DNA of 32,662 bases from CAXNKG01 sp964202965 (GCA_964202965.1 CAXNKG010000038.1:1-32662); one strand, 5' to 3'; counted from the stretch's first letter, positions 15,047 through 23,475 are shown. Numbers and translations: made by a program. Notes: a model not told the origin generated them from the sequence alone.

Positions 15047-16304
15047 CGGCTTTCTCCAGCGCGCGGAGCGCGCGTAGTTCCTCGGGCGCGACCAGCGTCA
15101 GCGCGCGGCCGGTTGTTTCGGACCGACCCGTCCGGCCCACACGGTGCACGTAGGCCTCGGGCGTGTCGGGCACCTCGAAGTTCACGACGTGCGCGATACC
15201 GTCAATGTCGAGCCCGCGCGCCGCGACATCAGTGGCGATGAGCACGGGATACGTGCCTGAGCGGAAGCCCTCGACGGCTGACATCCGCTGCTGCTGCGAA
15301 CGGTCCGCATGCACGACCGCGGCGCGAATGCCCATCCCGCTTAGCCTCGAGGCGACGCGGTCGGCGCCGATCTTCGTGCGGCAGAACACGAGCACGGGCC
15401 CCTCGGCCTCGTTGCGCAGCCACCGCGCCAGCCATTCGATCTTTTCGCCTTTCGACACCGTCTGCACCGAATGGGAGATGGTCCGCGCCGGCGCGCCGAG
15501 ACCGCCCGACTGCACGTACTTCGCGTTCCGCATGAACTCGCGCGTCAGTTGCATCACTTCGTGCGGCATCGTCGCCGAGAAGAGCAGCGTCTGCCGGGTC
15601 GGGGGCAGCGCCGAGAGGATGCGCTGCACGTCGGGCCAGAACCCCATGTCGAGCATCCGGTCGGCTTCGTCGAGCACCAGAATCTCGAGACCCGAAAAAT
15701 TCGTCGAATCGTGGCGCATGTGGTCCATCAGGCGCCCGGGCGTCGCGACGATCATGTCGACGCCCGCCTTGAGGGCCCGCTCCTGCGGATCCATCGGCAC
15801 GCCGCCGTACACCGCCACGCTTGAGAGCCCGGTGTGGTACGTCAGCCCCTGCACCTGATCCTCGATCTGGACCGCCAGCTCGCGCGTCGGCGCGAGGATG
15901 AGTGCCTTCGTCGCGGACGGTCCCGGGCGGACGGTCGTCAGAAAGTTCTGGAGAATCGGGATGAGAAACGCGGCGGTCTTGCCGGTCCCCGTTTCAGCCG
16001 ACGCAATGACGTCGGCGCCCGACAGCGCAATCGGAATGACGCCGCTCTGCACCGGGCGCGTGGCCGTCCACCCCAGGTCGTGGATGCCGCTCAACAGCCG
16101 GGAGTCGAGACCGAGCGCGTTGAAGGGAATCGGGGCAGGGTCGAAGACCACCGAGTCGTAGGTCGGCGCGACCGGCTCGCCGCTCGGGAGAGCCGCCGCC
16201 TGCGGCGGACGGCCGGACGGCCGTCGGCCCCGGCTACGCGATGATCCGCGGCCGCCGTCCTGCCTCGGCCTGGAATGTGTGGAACTGGTTTTCAAGAGGT
16301 TCAA
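15027..16304 (-). CDS. DEAD-box ATP-dependent RNA helicase (RhlE-like)
   Basis: About 425 residues from a TTG at 16304. After a basic, low-complexity N-terminus (about 1-50), the helicase core shows a Q-motif region (FNALGLDSRLLSGI, TRPVQSGVIP), motif I ASAETGTGKTAA (102-113), PTREL (Ia), ATPGR (Ib), motif II DEAD in LVLDEADRMLDMGF (212-215), SAT in LFSATMP, VLVFCRT, ATDVAARGLDID (V) and HRVGRTGRS (VI). It unwinds or remodels RNA using ATP and lacks a long C-terminal extension. No ATG precedes the core. TTG at 16304 overlaps the infA stop as TTGA; GTG at 16151, close to the core, is an alternative. Cotranscription with IF-1 suggests a role in translation or cold adaptation, as inference. Confidence 0.88.
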   Translation of the reverse strand: MNLLKTSSTHSRPRQDGGRGSSRSRGRRPSGRPPQAAALPSGEPVAPTYDSVVFDPAPIPFNALGLDSRLLSGIHDLGWTATRPVQSGVIPIALSGADVIASAETGTGKTAAFLIPILQNFLTTVRPGPSATKALILAPTRELAVQIEDQVQGLTYHTGLSSVAVYGGVPMDPQERALKAGVDMIVATPGRLMDHMRHDSTNFSGLEILVLDEADRMLDMGFWPDVQRILSALPPTRQTLLFSATMPHEVMQLTREFMRNAKYVQSGGLGAPARTISHSVQTVSKGEKIEWLARWLRNEAEGPVLVFCRTKIGADRVASRLSGMGIRAAVVHADRSQQQRMSAVEGFRSGTYPVLIATDVAARGLDIDGIAHVVNFEVPDTPEAYVHRVGRTGRSETTGRALTLVAPEELRALRALEKAVGVQLQ

Positions 16305-16519
16305 CGGGCCCGGAACGTGACGATGCCGCGGACGGGATCGTAGGGTGAGACGCCGACAGTGACGCGATCGCCGGGGACGACCTTGATGCGGAAGCGGCGC
16401 ATGCGGCCGCTCAACTGGGCGAGAACTTCGTGACCCGCGTCGCACTGGACGCGATACAGGCCGCCCGAATGGACGGCAACAACAGTGCCCTGCATATCGA
16501 TTAGATCGTCTTTGCTCAA
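16301..16519 (-). CDS. infA: Translation initiation factor IF-1
   Basis: This 72-residue OB-fold protein binds the 30S A site during initiation. Family signatures are IDMQGTVVAVHSGGLYRVQCDAGHEVLAQLSGRMR (described: GTVV, L-YRV, GHEVLA-LSGRMR), RIKVVPGDRVTV and SPYDPVRGIVTFR. Length is exactly that of the family. The start is a TTG at 16519, because a TGA lies immediately upstream in frame and an AAGGA site is 8 nt upstream. It lies 64 nt after the acyl-activating enzyme gene and overlaps the helicase start. The usual infA neighbours (secY, rpmJ, rpsM) are absent, so this may be a second infA copy elsewhere from the ribosomal operon; the window cannot show that. Confidence 0.93.
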   Translation of the reverse strand: MSKDDLIDMQGTVVAVHSGGLYRVQCDAGHEVLAQLSGRMRRFRIKVVPGDRVTVGVSPYDPVRGIVTFRAR

Positions 16520-16583
16520 TCAGCTCATCCTTTCAACTTTCTCGAAGCAATGAGTGTGCCACACGGAGGGGCGCGGCGCAACT

Positions 16584-19112
16584 TCAACGGATCGTGTTGT
16601 TTGGAGCGAGCGCTCGCACCTGATCTTCCACTTGTGCGGCAAGTGCGGCGTAGTCGTCACCATGAAGACGCAGCGGAGCGCCAAAGGCCACTCGCACGCG
16701 GCCCGGCCGAACCATCATCTGGTTGGGTTGGAGCAGCCGGTCGACGCCGTCGAGGCGCACCGGCATGACGGGCACATTCAATCGCGACGCGATCATCCCC
16801 ACGCCGCCCCGGAACGGCTTAATCGCCCCCGTTTCCGCGCGCACGCCTTCGGGAAAGATCAGGATCGACCAGCCGCCGTTCAGGAGGTCGCCCATGTATC
16901 GCAGCGTGTGCCTCGTGCCCGCCTCGCGCTGCGGGATCGGGAAGCCATTGAAGTAGAAGCACGCGAGGTAATAGTTCAGCGAGCTGGTGACGCGCTGCCG
17001 CCACGTGTGCCCGTCGGGATGGAAATGCGCGGTAAAGAACTCCTTCAGCATCGCCGGCGCGACTCGCGCGCGGACGTGGCCGGGCAGCGCGGCGAGAATG
17101 ATCGGGACGTCCAGGTGGCTCTGGTGATTCGACGCGAAGACGACCGGGCCTGTGAGATCGCGGACGTGCTCGAGGCCGTCCACCTGGATCCGCGCGAAGA
17201 GACGGCCGAGCGGGAGAATCCAGGTGGCCAGTGACAGCCGCCGGACGAGTCGCACGGGCCAGCGGCGGTTCCACGCCGGGAAGACGATCGGCTCCTCGGA
17301 TTCCGCGGCGGCCGCCGGTTGCTGCACCAGCCGCTTCAGGTCTTCGACGCTCGCGGCTTCGGCGAATCGGCCTTCGTCGACCGTCGTCTGAAAGCGGTCC
17401 TCCAGCGCCACCATGAGCTCGACGCGATCGAGCGAACTCAGTCCCAGCTCCTCGAGCGTCGTGGCGTCTGAGACGACGCGGCCGCCGGCAAATCGCGCGA
17501 TGAGCGACTCGAGCGTGTCCGAGCCGCCCGTGTCCATGGGCGTCCTGCCCGATAGCGCCCATTCCCGGATTACCGCGCGTTTCAGCTTGCGCGTGCCCTC
17601 GGTGCGGGGCAGCTCGGGACCCGGCCACGCGGACGCGCCACGGATGCGCTGGTGGTCCTGCAGCCGGGCGTTCGCGGCGCGAACGACCTGGTCGATGTCG
17701 GTGGGGGGCTCGAGGACGAGCACCGCGTGCACGCGCTCCTCGCCGTCCCGGGCCATCCCGACGACCGCTGCCTCACGCACGCCCGGCAGTTCCAGCAGCG
17801 TGCGCTCCACGTCCTCCGGAAAGACGTTCAGCCCTTCCGGCGTCACGATCATTTCCTTCTTGCGTCCCTTGATATACAGGCGCCCCTCGGCGTCCCGTTC
17901 GCCGATGTCGCCGGTATGCAGCCAGCCGTCAGCGTCAACAGGGCTTTGGGCTTGGGGCTGTGGGCTCTGGCCTCTGTTCGTGTCCTCGCCGTAGTACCCG
18001 CTCGTCACGTTCTCCCCGCGCACGAGAATCTCACCGTCCTCCGCGATGCGCACGTCGACGCCGGCGATCGGCGTGCCGACCGATCCCTCGCGCGACTTCT
18101 TGAACGGATGGTTCAACGTGACGATGGGCGCAGTCTCGGTGAGGCCGTATCCCTGGATCACGGCAAATCCCATGCGCCGCCAGAATTCCTCGAGCTGGGG
18201 TGACAGCGGCGCCGCGCCGACGACGAACGACCAGAACTTCATGCCGAAGGCCGAATGCACGCGCCGGTACTTCCACCAGCGGCCGGGAATCGATGTACCA
18301 GGGGGCGGCGGCTGGCCGGATTCGGGAAAGGCGCGGATGACGTGCTCGCGGAGCACGTCGAGGATCTTCGGGACGCACACGAGCACCGAGACACGCCGGT
18401 CGCGAATCAACCGGAGCACGTCGTGCGGATTGAAGCTCCGCGTGAAAATCACGGTGCCGCGCACCATCGGCGGGATGTTCGTCGCCAGGGACTGCCCGAA
18501 CATGTGGCTGAGCGGCAGCAGGTTCAGGAACCTGAGCGGGTGCACCGGCCGCACGTAGCGCCGATATTTCGCGATTTCCCGCTCGACCGGGACGATGTTC
18601 GCCAGGATATTCCGGTGGCGGATCACGACGCCCTTCGGCTCGGCGGTCGCCCCGGACGTGAAGATGATCTGACTGACGTCATCGCGCGTGATGGCCACCG
18701 CCGGCATCGGTCCGTCGGCGTGCCAGTCGACATCCGCGAATCGCCAGACCGTGCCCGCCATGGTCCCGGCGTCGACGTCGTCACCCGCAACGATCAACCG
18801 TGCGTCGACGAGTCCGTGCACGCGCGCCACGAATTCTGGCGACGATCGGTAATCGATCGGCACGACGATGACGCCGGAGATGACGCAGCCCCAGTAGCAG
18901 GCGATCCATTCAGGACGGTTCTCGCCCCACAGGATCACCTTGTCGCCGCGCACAATGCCTGCGGCGGCAAGCGCGGCGGCGAATCCACGCGACGCGCGCG
19001 CGACGTCCGCGTAGGTATAGCCCCGCCGTCGGAAGCCGTCGTCATGGACGAGGAACTCAGCACGGATTGTTCCGAGATCCTGAAAGAATCCGATGAGCGT
19101 GTCGCGAGGCAC
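16584..19112 (-). CDS. Three-domain acyl-activating enzyme, acyl carrier domain and PlsC acyltransferase
   Basis: This 842-residue fusion has three domains. Residues 1-525 form an AMP-dependent acyl/acyl-ACP synthetase: core motif FTSGATAEPKG (151-161), GYGLTETAP (321-329), LHTGDIGERD, and the C-terminal lysine in RKLKR (508-512). Residues 530-597 form an acyl carrier domain with LGLSSLD (556-562), where S560 is the probable phosphopantetheine site. Residues 630-842 form a PlsC/LPLAT acyltransferase with NHQSHLD (H663, D668) and FPEGVR (753-758). It could activate a fatty acid, hold it on its own carrier and transfer it to a lysolipid, in the manner of Aas-type lipid repair; that is inference. 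The GTG at 19112 follows a -10-like CATAAT by 6 nt with no Shine-Dalgarno site. Residues 379-392 are repeat-encoded. Confidence 0.88.
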   Translation of the reverse strand: MPRDTLIGFFQDLGTIRAEFLVHDDGFRRRGYTYADVARASRGFAAALAAAGIVRGDKVILWGENRPEWIACYWGCVISGVIVVPIDYRSSPEFVARVHGLVDARLIVAGDDVDAGTMAGTVWRFADVDWHADGPMPAVAITRDDVSQIIFTSGATAEPKGVVIRHRNILANIVPVEREIAKYRRYVRPVHPLRFLNLLPLSHMFGQSLATNIPPMVRGTVIFTRSFNPHDVLRLIRDRRVSVLVCVPKILDVLREHVIRAFPESGQPPPPGTSIPGRWWKYRRVHSAFGMKFWSFVVGAAPLSPQLEEFWRRMGFAVIQGYGLTETAPIVTLNHPFKKSREGSVGTPIAGVDVRIAEDGEILVRGENVTSGYYGEDTNRGQSPQPQAQSPVDADGWLHTGDIGERDAEGRLYIKGRKKEMIVTPEGLNVFPEDVERTLLELPGVREAAVVGMARDGEERVHAVLVLEPPTDIDQVVRAANARLQDHQRIRGASAWPGPELPRTEGTRKLKRAVIREWALSGRTPMDTGGSDTLESLIARFAGGRVVSDATTLEELGLSSLDRVELMVALEDRFQTTVDEGRFAEAASVEDLKRLVQQPAAAAESEEPIVFPAWNRRWPVRLVRRLSLATWILPLGRLFARIQVDGLEHVRDLTGPVVFASNHQSHLDVPIILAALPGHVRARVAPAMLKEFFTAHFHPDGHTWRQRVTSSLNYYLACFYFNGFPIPQREAGTRHTLRYMGDLLNGGWSILIFPEGVRAETGAIKPFRGGVGMIASRLNVPVMPVRLDGVDRLLQPNQMMVRPGRVRVAFGAPLRLHGDDYAALAAQVEDQVRALAPNNTIR
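17937..17978. repeat. GGGCTTTGGGCTTGGGGCT low-complexity repeat inside a coding region
   Basis: Imperfect units GGGCTTT, GGGCTTG, GGGCTGT and GGGCTCT follow one another on the plus strand. They are translated on the minus strand as a Gln/Pro/Ser stretch (GQSPQPQAQSPVD) in the adenylation domain, between SGYYGEDT and DADGWLHTGD. Adenylating enzymes have a surface loop there, so a short in-frame insertion would be tolerated. Confidence 0.6.
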
Positions 19113-19118
19113 GGGGGA

Positions 19119-19124
19119 ATTATG
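19119..19124 (-). promoter_or_regulatory. -10-like CATAAT close to the acyl-activating enzyme start
   Basis: On the minus strand CATAAT ends 6 nt before the GTG at 19112, matching five of six consensus positions. A transcript from it would start at or next to the GTG, in line with the missing ribosome-binding site. Confidence 0.4.
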
Positions 19125-19167
19125 ATCCGTATTTCACCGGTTGGGCATTTCACCGATTCAAGAATCG

Positions 19168-19195
19168 TTGTGTTGGGTGGCTCAACGACTACAAT
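19168..19195 (+). promoter_or_regulatory. Sigma70-like promoter of the atypical SDR gene
   Basis: TTGTGT (19168-19173) and TACAAT (19190-19195) are 16 nt apart. The -10 ends 11 nt before the ATG at 19207, so the leader would be about 5 nt and carries no ribosome site. Confidence 0.4.
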
Positions 19196-19206
19196 GTGGC
19201 TCCCCC

Positions 19207-20124
19207 ATGCGCATCTTCCTGACAGGGGCGACCGGATACGTCGGATCCGCCGTCCTCGACGCGCTTCTTCGCGGCGGTCACGACGTGGCCGCGCTCGTTC
19301 GCGATCCGGAACGCGCGGAGCGCCTGACCGTGCGCGGCGTGCAGTGCGTGGTGGGCGAACTGTCGGTCCCGAAGTCCTACACGTCGATCGCGGAGAGCTG
19401 CGACGCGATCGTTCACACCGCGTTCGAGCAGTCGAAGCGCGCCGCGGCCGTCGATCGGCAGGCGGTTGAAGCCCTGCTCGGGTCGGCGATCCGCCGCGCA
19501 GCCAAGGGTCACCCCGTCGGCTTCGTCTATACGTCCGACCTGTGGATTCTGGGCAACACCGCTGGCGCCGCGGGCGAGGACGCGCCGCTCCGGCCCACGG
19601 CACTGGTGGACTGGCGGCCGGAGCACGAAAAGCTGGTCCTGGACGCTGGCCGGGGCCGCGTGCTCCGGACGGTCGTGGTCCGCCCGGGAGTCGTGTACGG
19701 CGGCGCGCGCGGAATTATTGGGGATCTTCTCAAAGATGCGGCCAATGGCCTCATACGGATCGTCGGGGATGGGGGTAACCACTGGGCGTGCGTGTACGAC
19801 CGCGACCTTGCCGACCTATATGTACGTGCGGCAACCCAGCCGGAGGCCGCGGGTATTTACCACGTCAATGACGAGGCGGATGAGCGGGTAAGCGACATTG
19901 TCGAGGCTGTCGCGAAGCACGCGAAGATGGAACCCGACATCCGCCACATGCCGCTCGATGAGGCCCGGCTGAAGCTCGGCCCCTATGCCGACGCGCTGGC
20001 CCTGAACCAGATCGTTCGGGGCCCGCGCGCCAGGGCACTCGGCTGGACGCCCACGCTGCATTCGGTCGCCGGCAGCGTGCCGCGGCTGTTCGAAGAATTC
20101 CGGACCGCCCGCGTCGCCGCGTAG
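19207..20124 (+). CDS. Atypical SDR, NAD(P)-dependent epimerase/dehydratase-like
   Basis: This 305-residue Rossmann protein has the extended/atypical SDR dinucleotide motif GATGYVG at residues 7-13, RDPER after the second strand, VYTSD (S110), and VVVRPGVVYGG (156-166), which is typical of epimerase-like SDRs. The usual YxxxK is not intact. The lysine is present (K142 in RPEHEK), but proline 138 occupies the tyrosine position. It may therefore bind NAD(P) without classic SDR chemistry, or use another residue. The ATG at 19207 fits the Rossmann start; an earlier in-frame TTG at 19141 lies upstream of the -10 box and was rejected. It is divergent from the acyl-activating enzyme and followed by a degraded region. 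The substrate is unknown. Confidence 0.83.
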   Translation: MRIFLTGATGYVGSAVLDALLRGGHDVAALVRDPERAERLTVRGVQCVVGELSVPKSYTSIAESCDAIVHTAFEQSKRAAAVDRQAVEALLGSAIRRAAKGHPVGFVYTSDLWILGNTAGAAGEDAPLRPTALVDWRPEHEKLVLDAGRGRVLRTVVVRPGVVYGGARGIIGDLLKDAANGLIRIVGDGGNHWACVYDRDLADLYVRAATQPEAAGIYHVNDEADERVSDIVEAVAKHAKMEPDIRHMPLDEARLKLGPYADALALNQIVRGPRARALGWTPTLHSVAGSVPRLFEEFRTARVAA

Positions 20125-20154
20125 GTCCGGCATTCCCGCCTCACGCATCCCCGA

Positions 20155-20313
20155 TCAGAACGCCAGCCGGAACCCGAGCTGCAGCATCCTCGGCGCGTAC
20201 GCGATGTTGTTGTTGAACGAGGGCCGCCCGAAGCTGGCGTTGCTCTCCCGGGTCGTGTACGAGCCGTAGTTCACGTTGTCGAACAGGTTGAACGCTTCCA
20301 GCATGCCGTCGAT
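20155..20313 (-). pseudogene. Remnant of a TonB-dependent receptor, last 52 residues, reversed
   Basis: Read on the minus strand, 52 codons ending at a TGA (20157-20155) encode the closing beta-strands of a TonB receptor: IDGMLEAFNLFDN, GSYTTRESNASFG, NNNIAY, LQLGFRLAF. Aligned by eye with the C-terminus of the intact receptor at 20552-23428, 35 of 52 residues are identical, and both end in the terminal Phe used for outer-membrane assembly. Nothing before this segment resembles the rest of a receptor, so about 900 residues are missing. It lies between the SDR gene and the intact receptor promoter, in the opposite orientation to both. Recombination among receptor paralogues probably left it behind. 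Confidence 0.85.
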
Positions 20314-20443
20314 GTTCGAGATGGTCATCCAAAGCTCTCCCTCTGACAAGGAGCGGTTGTGCAAGAAGATACGGGCGAGAAGGGGTGCCGAGCGTCCCTG
20401 TACACCCTACCCAGACCCTGTCAAGCACGACGGCAATCCCGTA

Positions 20444-20472
20444 TTGACACGCCCTGACCGGAGGCAGATTAT
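20444..20472 (+). promoter_or_regulatory. Sigma70-like promoter of the first TonB receptor
   Basis: A perfect -35 TTGACA (20444-20449) is followed after 17 nt by GATTAT (20467-20472). The expected start near 20479 gives a leader of about 73 nt before the ATG at 20552. This is the best -35 in the window. The rest of the region between the SDR gene and the receptor (20125-20551) holds only the reversed receptor remnant; 20314-20443 shows nothing recognisable. Confidence 0.55.
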
Positions 20473-20551
20473 CTGGGCAACGGCGGGGCGACCGCCGTTT
20501 CTCCCTCGTCGGGCCCTGCCGGCTTCATCAACGGAAAACGCGAGGTCTCTC

Positions 20552-23428
20552 ATGAGAATGGCGCTCCGGACCCTCATCGCAGCGACGCTCGTCGTGCTGC
20601 CGCTCGCCGCCTCTGCACAGGAAGCGACGCTCAGCGGCACCGTGTCCGACTCCACCGGCGGCGTGCTGCCGGGCGTGGTGATCCGCGCCGTGCACGAGGC
20701 CACCGGCAACAGCTTTGAAGCCGTGACCGACGGCACCGGCGCGTTCCGTCTCCCCGTGCGCATCGGCACCTACCGGATATCCGCGGAACTGCCGGGCTTC
20801 TCGCCCGTGACTCGCACGGGCGTGCAACTCCTCGTGGGACAGCAGGTTGCCGTGAACCTGCAGATGGCGCCCGCAACGCTGCAGGAGTCGGTGACCGTCA
20901 CTGGCGAGGCGCCGCTCATCGAGACCTCGAGTTCGACGGTCGCCAGCAACATCGACCCGCGGCAGATGCAGGAGCTACCCGTCAACGGCCGCAACTGGAT
21001 GGACCTGACGATGCTGGCGGCGGGCAGCCGCTCGAACCAGTCGAGCGAGGCGCCCGGCGACCGGCAGGGCTACTGGCAGATCAACGTCGACGGCCAGCAG
21101 ATGTCGCAGCTGATGTCGGGCGGCACGGGCCAGCAGACGCGCTACAGCCGCGACGCGATCGCGGAATTCGAGCTGATCACGAATCGATTTGACGCCACCA
21201 TGGGCCGCTCGTCCGGCGCCATCGTGAACGCGGTCACCAAGTCGGGCACCAACACGCCCTCCGGCACTGTCTCGGCGTACTTCCGCGACGATCGGTTCAA
21301 CGCCGAGGACTTCATCCAGAACCGCGTGCTCCCCTATTCGAACCAGCAGGTCAGCACGACGTTCGGTGGACCAATCCGGCAGGACCGCGTGCATTTCTTT
21401 GGGTCATACGAGTACGAGCACGAGCCGAGCACGGTGGCGTACTCGAGCCCGTATCCGAGCTTCAACGTCGACCAGCTGAACAACCGCACGCAGCACATGG
21501 TGCTGGGCCGCGGCGATATCCAGTTTTCGCCGCAGATGCGGTTGGCGGTGACAACGCAGCGCTACTACCAGGACATTCCGTTCGCCGGCGGTGGCGGCGC
21601 CGCCTCGCATCCGTCGACGTCCAACCGCGGCCGCCGCTGGACAACCCAGTATCAGGGGACGCTCACACAGGTGATTGGGAACAACTCGGTGAACGCGATC
21701 AAAGCCGGGTACGTCCACAACAACCGTGCGAACGATCCGAACATCGCGTGGCCGGGAGGCCCGGCACCGTTCGTGCGGTCGAGCCGCGCGCCCACGATTA
21801 CCCTGCGCGGATACTCCATCGGCGCGAACCCACAGGAAGTGGGGCAGGCGCTGACGTCGGTCCGAGACGACTACACGCTGTCGTTCAACGCGCGGGGCCG
21901 TCACGACGTGAAGACCGGGGGCGAGTACCTGTACACGGTCGGCAACCTCGACTGGTGCTCGAACTGCAACGGCAACATCGATGCGCGCGGCGGCCCCGTG
22001 CCGGCGAACATCGAAGCCCTCTTTCCTGTCTGGAATGACGCTTCGACCTGGAATCTCGCCGCGCTGTCACCGATCACCGTGCGCACACGGTTCTCGGTCG
22101 GGGACTACGTCTTCGAGACGCCCCGCCACATGGCGGCCGCGTGGCTGCAGGATGACTGGGCGGCCACGTCACGGCTGACGCTGAACCTGGGTGTTCGCTA
22201 CGACGTCGACATCAACGGCAACGGTGAGAACGTGGAGTTGCTGCCCTGGATGTCGGGGGAGCGGCCCTCCGACCTCAATAACGTCGCGCCCCGCTTCGGA
22301 TTTGCCTATCGCGTCGACGACAACGCCGTCATCCGCGGCGGATACGGCATGTTCTACACGCAGCTCTCCAACGATCCACAGCACAACGCCAACATCGAGT
22401 CGCGCACCATCATTCCGGAGATCACGAATGACGGCCGTCCCGACTTTGCCGCCAATCCGTGGAACGGGCCTGTGCCGAGCTATGCGCAGGTCGCGGCACG
22501 CGCCTGCAACGTCTCCCCCGTCGCGGGCTGCCTGCGGCGCGAGATCACGCGCGAGATTCCGACGCCGGATGCGCGCGTGCAGTACGCGCACCAGACGTCG
22601 ATTGGCATGCAGCGTCAAATCGGCACGACGATTGCCGCGGAAGCGAACTTCGTCTACACCGCCGGGCGCCTCGAGGAACGCGACCACAACATGAATCTGG
22701 CCTACAACCCCGCCACGGGCGTGAACTATCCGTTCGCCGACATCGCCCGGCGGCCGCATCCGCAGTGGGGCCTCCTCCTCGGGGAATTCATGAACGGGGA
22801 ATCGTCGTACAAGGCACTCGAGACCAGCTTCACCAAACGCTTCAGCAATAGCTGGCAGGCGTCGCTGACCTACACGCTCGGCGCGTTCAACGACTCGAAC
22901 TCGGACCCGCGGGACATCCGCTTCGTGAGCGGCGAGGTGGATCCCGTCGAAGCGCCCCTCGGCTTCGCGGTGGCGCCCGACCTCGGGCGCGAATGGACGC
23001 TCGCGGCCACCGATCAGCGGCACCGCGCCGTCTTCAACGGGATCTGGGAGATCGGCTACGGTGTCGAGGTGAGCGGCGTCTACTTCTTCGGGTCGGGGCA
23101 GCGGTTCTCGACGAACGTGGGTGTCGACCGCCGGGATCTCGGCACGAACGGCGCCAACCGGCTGCGGGCCAACGGGACGATTGCGCCGCGCAATGCGCTG
23201 GTGGGCCAGGCCATCCACCGGACCGATCTGCGCGTCAAGCGCCGTTTCCCGCTGTTCGGGCGCATGTCGATTGACGGTATCGCGGAGGTGTTCAACGTGT
23301 TCAATCACGAGAACATCGGGTCGTACGTCACCAACGAGAGCAACGCGGCCTATGGCCAGCCCAACTTCAACAACAACATCGCGTATCAGCCGCGCGTGCT
23401 CCAGTTGGGATTCCGATTCGCGTTCTGA
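20552..23428 (+). CDS. TonB-dependent outer-membrane receptor with N-terminal CarboxypepD_reg-like domain
   Basis: This protein has 958 residues. A signal peptide (about 1-22, ending ASAQ) precedes a carboxypeptidase-regulatory-like beta-sandwich (about 24-105: ATLSGTVSDSTGGVLPGV, EATGNSFEAVTDGTGAFRL in outline). VTVTGEAPLIET (114-125) then leads into the plug domain, and a long beta-barrel ends in LQLGFRFAF with the C-terminal Phe used by the BAM machinery. The layout is that of the Oar-like receptors abundant in Acidobacteriota, which take up large or scarce substrates with TonB energy; here the substrate is unknown. The ATG at 20552 was chosen for the signal peptide straight after it; upstream frame runs through promoter sequence. 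It is followed by a promoter and a chain of exported proteins. Confidence 0.9.
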   Translation: MRMALRTLIAATLVVLPLAASAQEATLSGTVSDSTGGVLPGVVIRAVHEATGNSFEAVTDGTGAFRLPVRIGTYRISAELPGFSPVTRTGVQLLVGQQVAVNLQMAPATLQESVTVTGEAPLIETSSSTVASNIDPRQMQELPVNGRNWMDLTMLAAGSRSNQSSEAPGDRQGYWQINVDGQQMSQLMSGGTGQQTRYSRDAIAEFELITNRFDATMGRSSGAIVNAVTKSGTNTPSGTVSAYFRDDRFNAEDFIQNRVLPYSNQQVSTTFGGPIRQDRVHFFGSYEYEHEPSTVAYSSPYPSFNVDQLNNRTQHMVLGRGDIQFSPQMRLAVTTQRYYQDIPFAGGGGAASHPSTSNRGRRWTTQYQGTLTQVIGNNSVNAIKAGYVHNNRANDPNIAWPGGPAPFVRSSRAPTITLRGYSIGANPQEVGQALTSVRDDYTLSFNARGRHDVKTGGEYLYTVGNLDWCSNCNGNIDARGGPVPANIEALFPVWNDASTWNLAALSPITVRTRFSVGDYVFETPRHMAAAWLQDDWAATSRLTLNLGVRYDVDINGNGENVELLPWMSGERPSDLNNVAPRFGFAYRVDDNAVIRGGYGMFYTQLSNDPQHNANIESRTIIPEITNDGRPDFAANPWNGPVPSYAQVAARACNVSPVAGCLRREITREIPTPDARVQYAHQTSIGMQRQIGTTIAAEANFVYTAGRLEERDHNMNLAYNPATGVNYPFADIARRPHPQWGLLLGEFMNGESSYKALETSFTKRFSNSWQASLTYTLGAFNDSNSDPRDIRFVSGEVDPVEAPLGFAVAPDLGREWTLAATDQRHRAVFNGIWEIGYGVEVSGVYFFGSGQRFSTNVGVDRRDLGTNGANRLRANGTIAPRNALVGQAIHRTDLRVKRRFPLFGRMSIDGIAEVFNVFNHENIGSYVTNESNAAYGQPNFNNNIAYQPRVLQLGFRFAF

Positions 23429-23446
23429 TTCCGTGTGGGGAACCGC

Positions 23447-23475
23447 TTGACCGCCCGTCGCGTTTGCGGTACGGT
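23447..23475 (+). promoter_or_regulatory. Sigma70-like promoter of the first unknown secreted protein
   Basis: TTGACC (23447-23452) and TACGGT (23470-23475) are exactly 17 nt apart, 19 nt after the receptor stop. The start near 23482 gives a leader of about 39 nt containing a GGGAGA ribosome site before the ATG at 23521. Confidence 0.5.

Noticed and set aside
20276..20551. Longer N-terminus for the first TonB receptor
   Set aside because: It would cover the promoter and the reversed receptor remnant; a signal peptide begins at the ATG at 20552.
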